From: Candidatus Uhrbacteria bacterium | GTDB lineage: Bacteria; Patescibacteriota; Patescibacteriia; 2-12-FULL-60-25 | DNA length: 20,173 nucleotides | NCBI GenBank assembly: GCA_023246325.1 | Contig: JAHFIO010000002.1 | Coordinates: forward strand, 2,549 to 22,721 | Reading direction: 5' to 3' | In this document: piece after piece, positions 14,616-20,173 of the stretch | How positions within the stretch are numbered: position 1 is the stretch's first letter | Layout of the letters: each line of letters opens with the position of its first letter | Position numbers and translations under genes: made by a program | The notes under the pieces: generated by a model | Database searches by the model: none | The model's input: the letters and a program-made list of their open reading frames with translations, nothing else | Told to the model about the DNA's origin: nothing

Positions 14616-15443
14616 ATGACCGATGTATATACCGTACAAACACCCTGGTTTCGAAAAGTTGAGCTTATTTCACTTGTATATCTAGTTTTTTTTGTGCTTA
14701 CCGTTATGTCACCGTCATTAATTTCGAAAGATTATTTTGGTATTCCACAGGCCCATCTTGAGGAAATTTTTATTTTTATTTTTGGTTTGGCAGGATTAGG
14801 GACGGCGAATTTACATCAGCGTATTAGTGAAAAACATACAGAGGAGCGTGATGTGGCACGAAAAGCTGCGATAACAGCGAAAAATGAACTCATAGATTCG
14901 TATAAATATATTGGTTCTGTGAATCGACAAATTGACGTACTAAAGCAATTTGCAAATAAAGCGTCTATTTCTTTACTCAAAGATGATGCATATTGGAAAG
15001 ATTTGCTTATATCACTTGCTGCCAATGCAGCATCATCTGCGAATGCCACAAGTGTACTTATTCGCTTTGTTGATATAGATAATTTAAGAACAGAACGTGA
15101 AGTGAGTCATGATATGAATGTAAAAATGCTGATTAAAATAGCAAATAAAGAATTGAAACGTTTACACGATTTTAATTCACCGCATGCTTTTATTAGAACT
15201 GAAGATGGACATGAAATTCTTGTAGTTCCTTCTGATAGAAAAGGTATGGGGGTAAAAGCTTTTTTACTTCTTGCAACCGACCCTTCACGAACGGGCGATA
15301 TAGAAACATCCATTGCAAAAGTATTTGCCAATCAAGCAGAACTTATTTACCATAATGTAGTAAAGAAAAAAGATATCCTGCCAAAGGACGCAGCCAAGGT
15401 GGTCGATATCATTACATCTAAATCTCAGGGAGAAATATCATAA
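14616..15443 (+). CDS. Two-TM protein with coiled coil and GAF-like C-terminal region
   Basis: 275 residues, not recognised as a named family. Two hydrophobic segments (about 15-36 and 47-66) form a membrane hairpin; residues 67-115 are charged and likely helical or coiled-coil (HQRISEKHTEERD...); residues ~120-260 form an alternating alpha/beta region (SVLIRFVDID ... HAFIRTEDGHEILVVPSD ... GVKAFLLLATD ... AKVFANQAELIYHNV) whose strand order and closing helix resemble a GAF domain. It could be a membrane-bound sensor without an obvious output domain. It sits between mnmA and alaS with 9-base and 1-base spacing, so it belongs to the same transcript; the neighbours do not hint at a function. 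Confidence 0.7.
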   Translation: MTDVYTVQTPWFRKVELISLVYLVFFVLTVMSPSLISKDYFGIPQAHLEEIFIFIFGLAGLGTANLHQRISEKHTEERDVARKAAITAKNELIDSYKYIGSVNRQIDVLKQFANKASISLLKDDAYWKDLLISLAANAASSANATSVLIRFVDIDNLRTEREVSHDMNVKMLIKIANKELKRLHDFNSPHAFIRTEDGHEILVVPSDRKGMGVKAFLLLATDPSRTGDIETSIAKVFANQAELIYHNVVKKKDILPKDAAKVVDIITSKSQGEIS

Positions 15444-15444
15444 T

Positions 15445-17265
15445 ATGACTGCATCACAGATCCGAAATACATTTCTTGAATTCATGAAGCAAAAAGGACA
15501 TGTTATTATTCCGTCCGCTTCTTTGATTCCAGAAAATGATCCTACTGTTTTATTTACTACGGCGGGCATGCACCCACTTGTCCCATATTTAAGCGGACAG
15601 CAACATCCTATGGGTAAACGTTTAGCAGATGTACAAAAATGTGTCCGCACAGATGATATTGAAGAAGTTGGTGACAATAGACATCTTACTTTTTTTGAAA
15701 TGCTGGGAAATTGGTCATTTGGAGATTATTTTAAACGTGAATCAATAGCGTGGTCGTATGAACTTCTTACTGGAAAGGAGTGGTTTTCGATGGATCCACA
15801 TAAACTGTATGTTACGGTTTTTGAGGGAGATGCTGATGCGCCACTTGATCAAGAATCAATTGATATATGGCAAGCGCAATTCGAAGTACATGGCATTATG
15901 GCAGATATGGGAACAAGAATTTTTGCATATCCTAAAAAGAAAAATTGGTGGCCAGGACCTATGACAAAAGGATTATGCGGTCCTGATACAGAAATTTTTT
16001 ATGATACGGGAAAAAAACACGATATTGTATTCGGCGAACAGTGTCATCCAAATTGTGATTGTGGTCGATTCGTAGAAATTTGGAATAATGTGTTTATGCA
16101 GTTTAATCGTGAAAAAGAAGGTGGTCCATTAACCGAGCTCCCATCAAAAAATGTTGATACAGGCATGGGTTTAGAAAGAATGGCGGCAATTCTACAAAAT
16201 GTCCCAACTGTTTTTGATACGAGTGAATTTAAAATAGTGCTTGATGCAATATCAGAATTATCAGGAAAAAAATACGGTGAGTTCAAAGATGTTGACCGTT
16301 CGATGCGTATCATTGCAGATCATATACGATCCGCCACTTTTATTATAGGTGATACACGTGGTGTCGTACCATCAAATATTGGACAAGGATATATTGTGCG
16401 TCGACTTGTACGTCGTGCTATTCGATTAGGTCGCGGGCTTGGTATGCAGGGCGACTTTATGAATAAACTTGCGCAAAATATTATTGGACAATATGGAGAA
16501 TTTTATTCTGAGTTAGAAATACATCAGAACCACATTTTGCATGAAATAAAGAAAGAAGCAGAAAAATTCGCAAAAACACTTTCAAATGGTGAGAAAGAGT
16601 TACAAAAAATAATAACAAAGGGTGAAGTCACAGGTTCAGATGCATTTTTATTATTTTCATCATATGGTTTTCCGCTTGAACTTACGCAAGAAATTTTGCG
16701 CGAACATGGTAAATATATCGATGAAAAAATATTTGCCGAAGAATTTAAAAAACATCAAGAACTTTCACGTACTGCATCAGCGGGTGCGTTTAAAGGCGGA
16801 CTTGCTGATGATTCTATTGAAACGACACGTTTACACACAGCTACGCATCTTTTACATACAGCATTAAAAATGGTGCTTGGAAATCATGTTGAACAAAAAG
16901 GATCTAATATTACCAATGAACGTTTACGTTTTGATTTTTCTCATCCTGCCAAAATGACACAAAATGAAATACAAAAAGTACAGGATATCGTAAATGATGT
17001 TATACAACGGAACCTTCTCGTACATTTTGATGTCATGACTACCGAAGAAGCAAAAAAGTCAGGTGCACTTGGATATTTCGAAGACAAATACGCTAGCCTC
17101 GGAGGTAAAATAAAAGTGTATTCTGTCGGTGATTTTAGCAAAGAAATTTGCGGTGGGCCTCATGTAACACGCACAGGTGAATTGGGGCTTTTCATTTTGC
17201 AGAAAGAAGAAGCGGTTTCAGCTGGTATACGACGTATAAAAGCGGTATTGACGTCAGAAAAATAA
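15445..17265 (+). CDS. alaS: Alanyl-tRNA synthetase, short form lacking the C-Ala domain
   Basis: 606 residues compared with about 875 in E. coli. It charges tRNA-Ala in the cytoplasm. The class II catalytic part is complete: TTAGMHPLVPYLSGQQHPMG near the start, motif 2 region (FFEMLGNWSFGDYFK), and GPDTEIFYDTG, NCDCGRFVEIWNNVFMQF and DTGMGLERMA further on. The tRNA-binding helical part and the editing domain follow, with the zinc/editing residues H464-x3-H468 (HTATHLLH) and C569-x3-H573 (CGGPH). The protein stops right after the editing domain, so the DHHA1/C-Ala region that helps dimerise and bind the tRNA elbow is missing. This fits streamlined AlaRS forms and shows no frameshift. The ATG has no Shine-Dalgarno site and lies one base after the previous stop. 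The promoter of the following operon is embedded in its last codons. Confidence 0.95.
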   Translation: MTASQIRNTFLEFMKQKGHVIIPSASLIPENDPTVLFTTAGMHPLVPYLSGQQHPMGKRLADVQKCVRTDDIEEVGDNRHLTFFEMLGNWSFGDYFKRESIAWSYELLTGKEWFSMDPHKLYVTVFEGDADAPLDQESIDIWQAQFEVHGIMADMGTRIFAYPKKKNWWPGPMTKGLCGPDTEIFYDTGKKHDIVFGEQCHPNCDCGRFVEIWNNVFMQFNREKEGGPLTELPSKNVDTGMGLERMAAILQNVPTVFDTSEFKIVLDAISELSGKKYGEFKDVDRSMRIIADHIRSATFIIGDTRGVVPSNIGQGYIVRRLVRRAIRLGRGLGMQGDFMNKLAQNIIGQYGEFYSELEIHQNHILHEIKKEAEKFAKTLSNGEKELQKIITKGEVTGSDAFLLFSSYGFPLELTQEILREHGKYIDEKIFAEEFKKHQELSRTASAGAFKGGLADDSIETTRLHTATHLLHTALKMVLGNHVEQKGSNITNERLRFDFSHPAKMTQNEIQKVQDIVNDVIQRNLLVHFDVMTTEEAKKSGALGYFEDKYASLGGKIKVYSVGDFSKEICGGPHVTRTGELGLFILQKEEAVSAGIRRIKAVLTSEK

Positions 17266-17276
17266 TCTGATACACT
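17248..17276 (+). promoter_or_regulatory. Strong sigma70 promoter of the infA-rplQ operon
   Basis: TTGACG (17248-17253), a 17-base spacer and TACACT (17271-17276), with TGA directly before the -10 as an extended -10 element. It overlaps the 3' end of alaS. Transcription would begin near 17283, about 40 bases before infA, leaving a short A/T-rich leader. Confidence 0.7.
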
Positions 17277-17309
17277 CGCAACACTATTTATTTAATATTT
17301 TTATTCGAA

Positions 17310-17339
17310 ATGTCTACAAAAATCTATGGGCGACGTTAA
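17310..17339 (+). other. Nine-codon leader ORF overlapping the infA start
   Basis: ATG at 17310 opens MSTKIYGRR and stops at TAA 17337-17339, in a different frame from infA and overlapping its first codons. It may be chance, a translational-coupling leader, or a remnant of an older infA start (IF-1 proteins of this group often begin with MSTK, from memory). No Shine-Dalgarno site precedes it. Confidence 0.25.
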
Positions 17340-17559
17340 TCCTGCAGGTAACAAGGATTTCCTTGTCGTAAAGGGTGTTATAGAGGAAGCCCTTCCCTCG
17401 ATGACCTTCAAGGTAAAGTTAGATAATGGCCATATAATAACGGGCCATTTAGCGGGGAAATTACGTATGCATCGTATTCGATTAACGCCTGGGGATGAGG
17501 TTCAGGTTGAGATCACTCCATACGATTTGACAAAAGGACGGATAACGTATAGGTTATAA
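17326..17559 (+). CDS. infA: Translation initiation factor IF-1
   Basis: 77 residues; an S1/OB-fold protein that binds the A site of the 30S subunit during initiation. The core KDFLVVKGVIEEALP ... FKVKLDNGHIITGHLAGKLRMHRIRLTPGDEVQVEITPYDL is split here by a few residues but clearly matches IF-1, ending in KGRITYRL. The first nine residues (MGDVNPAGN) are an extension before the usual K-D-F-L-V-V-K-G opening, and their codons contain a reverse GCAGGAT motif (17339-17345). The ATG has no Shine-Dalgarno site. It is first in the operon behind the 17248 promoter; rpmJ follows by 19 bases. Confidence 0.94.
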   Translation: MGDVNPAGNKDFLVVKGVIEEALPSMTFKVKLDNGHIITGHLAGKLRMHRIRLTPGDEVQVEITPYDLTKGRITYRL

Positions 17560-17578
17560 CCCTTATACCCAAATTATT

Positions 17579-17695
17579 ATGAAAGTACGATCATCTGTTA
17601 AGGCTATGTGTAGAGATTGTCAAGTTATTCGCCGAAAAGGTCGGGTCGTGGTTATTTGCACAAAATCTCCCAAACATAAACAACGTCAAGGTTAA
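17579..17695 (+). CDS. rpmJ: 50S ribosomal protein bL36
   Basis: 38 residues: begins MKVRSSVKAMCRDCQ and ends SPKHKQRQG. It is the zinc-containing form of bL36, with C11, C14, C27 and H33 as ligands. bL36 is a small protein of the large subunit near the peptidyl-transferase base. Its place between infA and rpsM is the conserved bacterial order. Start context AATTATTATG, no Shine-Dalgarno site. Confidence 0.95.
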   Translation: MKVRSSVKAMCRDCQVIRRKGRVVVICTKSPKHKQRQG

Positions 17696-17735
17696 TTTTT
17701 ATTCATAATTGGCTGAATTGTCCCCCCTAAACTAT

Positions 17736-18122
17736 ATGGCTCGAATTGCAGGCGTTACCCTTCCCGCGCAAAAGCGCATTGATATAGGTCTAACCTATAT
17801 TTATGGTATTGGTCATGTTACATCTCGAAAAATTTTAAAAGAAACGGGTGTAGATGCAAGTATTCGTGTTAAAGATCTTACGGAAGCACAAGCGAATATC
17901 CTTCGCGATTTTGTGGAAAAGAAACAAAAAGTTGAAGGAGAATTACGTCGTGAAGTTTTATCAAATGTAAAACGCTTAAAAGATATTGGTGCATATCGTG
18001 GTGAACGTCATAAGCGCGGTCTTCCATCTCGTGGTCAGCGCACGAAAACAAATTCTCGTACATTGCGCGGAAATGTTCGTAAGACTATGGGTTCTGGAAA
18101 ACGTAAGCTTGATAAGAAATAA
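17736..18122 (+). CDS. rpsM: 30S ribosomal protein uS13
   Basis: 128 residues beginning MARIAGVTLPAQKRIDIGLTYIYGIG and ending in a basic tail (KRKLDKK), normal for uS13, which sits in the 30S head and contacts the P-site tRNA and 50S bridges. Conserved blocks: helix-two-turn-helix region with GIGHVTSRKIL, the coiled part, and RHKRGLPSRGQRTKTNSRT. The ATG at 17736 in context ACTATATG is preferred to an in-frame TTG at 17709 that would add nine unrelated residues. Confidence 0.96.
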   Translation: MARIAGVTLPAQKRIDIGLTYIYGIGHVTSRKILKETGVDASIRVKDLTEAQANILRDFVEKKQKVEGELRREVLSNVKRLKDIGAYRGERHKRGLPSRGQRTKTNSRTLRGNVRKTMGSGKRKLDKK

Positions 18123-18127
18123 ACTAT

Positions 18128-18577
18128 ATGTCTGAAGAGAATAAAAAACACGAAGCAGCAGCTGAAGAAAAAACAGCTAAAAAAACAACTGCGAAAAAAC
18201 CACGTGCAAAGAAAAAGGGAAATAAAGCTACTTTTTCGCACGGTAAAGCATTTGTTCAAGCAACGTATAATAATACGATTGTTACCTTAACTGATCCAAA
18301 TGGAAATGTACTCTCCTGGTCATCGGCAGGATCTAGTGGTTTTAAAGGTCCTAAGAAAGCAACGCCATATGCTGCATCGCTTGTTGTGAAAAACGCATTA
18401 GAAAAAGCTGCAGATTATGGTTTGAAAGAAGTAAATTTATTTGTTACGGGCGTTGGACAAGGGCGTGAAGGGGCTATTCGCGCATTCAATGCAAACAATG
18501 TTTCTGTTTTATCGATAAAAGATTTAACTCCGATTCCGCATAATGGCTGTCGTGCTCCACGCCCACGTCGCGTGTAA
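18128..18577 (+). CDS. rpsK: 30S ribosomal protein uS11 with low-complexity N-terminal tail
   Basis: 149 residues. The uS11 core starts near residue 34 (ATFSHGKAFVQATYNNTIVTL) and includes WSSAGSSGFKGPKKATPYAA and the C-terminal TPIPHNGCRAPRPRRV. uS11 lies on the 30S platform near the mRNA exit. The first 33 residues are Lys/Ala/Glu-rich and repetitive, longer than in most bacteria, and are probably a disordered RNA-binding tail. A GCAGGAT copy (18326-18332) encodes S-A-G-S in the conserved core. Five bases separate it from rpsM; start context ACTATATG. Confidence 0.96.
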   Translation: MSEENKKHEAAAEEKTAKKTTAKKPRAKKKGNKATFSHGKAFVQATYNNTIVTLTDPNGNVLSWSSAGSSGFKGPKKATPYAASLVVKNALEKAADYGLKEVNLFVTGVGQGREGAIRAFNANNVSVLSIKDLTPIPHNGCRAPRPRRV

Positions 18578-18594
18578 TTAATTTTGAATATCAT

Positions 18595-19206
18595 ATGAAA
18601 AATAAAGTTACTGCAAAACGCGTACGTCGCGAAGGTGTGAACCTTGATGGTCGAGATAAAATGGCTCGCATTTTGTCGCGTCGTCCATATGCGCCAGGTG
18701 TACATGGTCCAACATCGCGTACACGTACAACAGATTACGGAAAACAATTGCGTGAAAAACAGCGTGCGAAATTAGTTTTTGGCATTATGGAAAAACAATT
18801 TCGAAATTATTTTGATAAAGCAACTGAAATGAAAGGTGATACCGGGGAAAACTTGGTTAGATTATTGGAACTCCGTTTAGACAATGCTATTTTTCGTGCA
18901 GGATTTGCAAAAACACGTGCTGCAGCCCGTCAAATCGTTTCACATGCTCATGTAGATGTAAATGGAGAAAAAGTAGATATTCCTTCCTATCAAGTGCGTC
19001 CTGGTGAAGTTATCTCTATACGCACAGGAAAGAAAGAAAAGAAACAATGGAAAAATTTTACCGAGCTTGTTCAAAAAGTAGAAACTCCATCCTGGATTAC
19101 AACAGATTTGAAAGAGCTATCAGCAAAAGTTGTTTCTGTTCCTGCTGGAGAAGAATTGAAACACGTGTTTGATCCTAAACCAATCGTCGAGTTTTATTCT
19201 CGCTAA
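18595..19206 (+). CDS. rpsD: 30S ribosomal protein uS4
   Basis: 203 residues, normal size. uS4 is a primary 16S rRNA binder that nucleates the 30S body and can repress its own operon in several bacteria. Seen: RREGV near the N-terminus, YAPGVHG, DYGKQLREKQRAK, EKQFRNYFDKA, the S4 RNA-binding fold LELRLDNAIFRAGFAKTRA, VSHAHVDVNG, and the ending IVEFYSR. The N-terminus lacks the four-cysteine zinc site found in some uS4 proteins, i.e. it is the zinc-free form. A GCAGGAT motif (18898-18904) falls in the R-A-G-F codons. Start context atcATATG. Confidence 0.96.
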   Translation: MKNKVTAKRVRREGVNLDGRDKMARILSRRPYAPGVHGPTSRTRTTDYGKQLREKQRAKLVFGIMEKQFRNYFDKATEMKGDTGENLVRLLELRLDNAIFRAGFAKTRAAARQIVSHAHVDVNGEKVDIPSYQVRPGEVISIRTGKKEKKQWKNFTELVQKVETPSWITTDLKELSAKVVSVPAGEELKHVFDPKPIVEFYSR

Positions 19207-19230
19207 TTCGCTCTTTTATTTATCAACTAT

Positions 19231-19929
19231 ATGGAAAAACTACTTTTGCCTTCTAAAATCCGTTTTACAAAGGGTGCAACGGATACTGTTGGACAATTAA
19301 CCGTCGAACCCTGTATGCACGGGTACGGCACAACCATGGGTAATGCGCTTCGCCGCGTGCTTTTGTCGTCATTAAATGGAGCGGCTGTAACCGCCGTAAA
19401 AATTAAAGGTGCTGAACATGAATTTTCTACCATTTCACATGTAAAAGAAGACGTATTAGAAATTATTTTAAATTTAAAAACAATTCGATTAAAATGTTTT
19501 TCTGAAGAACCAGTCAAATTACTATTGAGTGTTAAAGGTGAAAAAACAGTTACCGCAAAAGATTTTAGTAAAAATGCGGATATTGAAATTTTAAATCCAG
19601 AAGTAGTTTTAGCAACTTTAACAGATAAATCAGCTACATTTGAAATGGAAGTGACGGTCGCACAAGGACGCGGGTATAGATCAACGGAAGAACGTATAAA
19701 AGAAAAACTAGAATTAGGTACGATTGCTATAGATGCTTTATATAATCCAGTTGTAAGCGTTTCATATAAAGTTGAAGCAACGCGTTTAGGTGAAAAAACA
19801 GATTATGATAAATTGGTTTTAACAATTGAAACCGATGGAACAGTTGATCCGCTTGAAGCATGTCGCAATTCCGTTGATGTACTCGTCGATCACTTGTCAT
19901 TGTTAAAAGATATTCAATATGAAGCATAA
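19231..19929 (+). CDS. rpoA: RNA polymerase alpha subunit, N-terminal domain only
   Basis: 232 residues against about 329 in E. coli. The entire protein corresponds to the alpha N-terminal domain that dimerises and assembles beta and beta-prime: MHGYGTTMGNALRRVLLSS (dimer helix), the AVKIKGAEHEFSTI segment, VKEDVLEIILNLK, GRGYRSTEER, and the closing helix DPLEACRNSVDVLVDHLSLL. It stops there; the alpha C-terminal domain that binds UP elements and activators is absent. Because rplQ begins inside the last codons in another frame, a frameshifted CTD downstream is ruled out. Promoters in this organism therefore cannot be helped by standard alphaCTD contacts. Start context ACTATATG. Confidence 0.96.
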   Translation: MEKLLLPSKIRFTKGATDTVGQLTVEPCMHGYGTTMGNALRRVLLSSLNGAAVTAVKIKGAEHEFSTISHVKEDVLEIILNLKTIRLKCFSEEPVKLLLSVKGEKTVTAKDFSKNADIEILNPEVVLATLTDKSATFEMEVTVAQGRGYRSTEERIKEKLELGTIAIDALYNPVVSVSYKVEATRLGEKTDYDKLVLTIETDGTVDPLEACRNSVDVLVDHLSLLKDIQYEA

Positions 19930-20173
19930 TAGAAAAGGCGCAACATTGGATCGATCAAACGGTCCACGAAAAGCATTGCTGCGTAATTTGGCTACGTCTT
20001 TAGTTTTGTATGAACATATTAATACAACGTTAGCTAAAGCAAAAGCACTTCGACCAATTGTGGAAAAACTTATTACAACAGGACGTACAAAGACACTTAC
20101 TTCACGTCGATCATTACTCAAATATCTTACAGTTGAATCCGCGGTAAATAAAGTTTTAGAAGAATTAGGACCA
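19919..20173 (+). CDS. rplQ: 50S ribosomal protein bL17, N-terminal part (runs off the window)
   Basis: 85 codons are visible, beginning MKHNRKGATLDRSNGPRKA and continuing LLRNLATSLVLYEHINTTLAKAKALRPIVEKLI, the classic bL17 core, which lines the exit-tunnel side of the 50S subunit. The frame is open at the right edge, so the C-terminus is missing. The ATG overlaps the end of rpoA by 11 bases, implying translational coupling. rplQ after rpoA is the standard operon end. Confidence 0.93.
   Translation, partial: MKHNRKGATLDRSNGPRKALLRNLATSLVLYEHINTTLAKAKALRPIVEKLITTGRTKTLTSRRSLLKYLTVESAVNKVLEELGP

Larger units (their letters stand above)
1338..18904. repeat. Dispersed family of 25 GCAGGAT motifs (putative DNA-uptake-type sequence)
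   Basis: Hand scan of both strands. Plus orientation (first base): 1343, 2984, 3839, 4324, 5639, 7703, 10878, 11502, 12493, 13201, 14150, 14790, 18326, 18898. Reverse (ATCCTGC): 1338, 2156, 2242, 6344, 8000, 10479, 10636, 14505, 15375, 16943, 17339. At about 36-38% G+C a 7-mer of this composition is expected 1-2 times on both strands together. Fourteen copies extend to GGCAGGAT and nine to CGGCAGGAT. Mean spacing is about 0.8 kb. Of about 30 GCAGGA hexamers found, 25 continue with T. The copies are spread over four coding registers, two strands, gene junctions and intergenic DNA. The function is inferred. Confidence 0.8.

Noticed and set aside
17709..17735. A TTG-initiated nine-residue extension of uS13
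   Set aside because: uS13 begins MARIAG at the ATG at 17736, which also carries the ACTATATG start context.
1..20173. Excess of CATATG and other A/T-rich hexamers as a second signal
   Set aside because: CATATG appears roughly three times more than composition predicts, but many copies are start-codon contexts or His-Met/Ala-Tyr codon pairs, and the sites show no extended shared flanks.
1..20173. CRISPR array, rRNA or tRNA genes
   Set aside because: No regularly spaced direct repeats, no rRNA-like conserved blocks and no cloverleaf with a T-arm consensus were found; no spacer exceeds about 120 bases.

Overview
The window reads as a chromosomal segment of a Candidate Phyla Radiation (Patescibacteria) bacterium, most likely Parcubacteria-like. 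Pointers are the A/T-rich and densely packed genes, streamlined proteins (AlaRS of 606 aa, RpoA of 232 aa with no C-terminal domain), a VirD4/TraG-like ATPase paired with a membrane protein, and envelope enzymes with one-domain architectures. TGA is used as a stop (for example at the ends of the second minus-strand gene, the VirD4-like gene and rlmN), so the recoded-UGA lineages (Gracilibacteria/Absconditabacteria) are unlikely. The assignment is inference; no rRNA or tRNA is present.

Layout. 1-870: the 3' end of a MarC-family membrane protein, a short spacer with a perfect DnaA-box sequence, and a diadenylate-cyclase (DAC) domain protein. 897-2212, minus strand: two tandem paralogues that look like degenerate LigT/2H-phosphoesterase proteins, ending in a hairpin shared with the DAC gene. 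2309-5251: secD (carrying an inserted parvulin module) and secF. 5321-6343: a free-standing Nudix-cupin gene with its own textbook promoter, Shine-Dalgarno site and intrinsic terminator. 6377-17265: a long run of tightly packed plus-strand genes: membrane protein, VirD4-like ATPase with two zinc ribbons, L,D-transpeptidase with calcium-type repeats, D,D-carboxypeptidase, rlmN, polysaccharide deacetylase, mnmA, a two-TM protein with a GAF-like region, and alaS. 17248-20173: a strong promoter and the infA-rpmJ-rpsM-rpsK-rpsD-rpoA-rplQ operon, running off the right edge.

The genes fall into three functional groups: protein export and envelope maintenance (SecDF, two peptidoglycan enzymes, deacetylase, possibly the ATPase pair), RNA modification and translation (RlmN, MnmA, AlaRS, IF-1, ribosomal proteins), and transcription (RpoA).

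The most striking signal is not a gene. The heptamer GCAGGAT (or its complement ATCCTGC) occurs 25 times by hand count where about 1-2 are expected. It occurs on both strands about equally, in four of six possible codon registers, in intergenic DNA and often near gene ends, and about half the copies extend to GGCAGGAT. This is how DNA-uptake sequences (DUS/USS) of naturally competent bacteria behave, and the sequence differs from the known Neisseria and Haemophilus motifs. Other notable points are the SecD-parvulin fusion, the two degenerate 2H-like paralogues with a duplicated leader, the Nudix-cupin fusion with an altered Nudix box, and a split between genes with strong Shine-Dalgarno sites and genes starting in an ACTATATG context with none.
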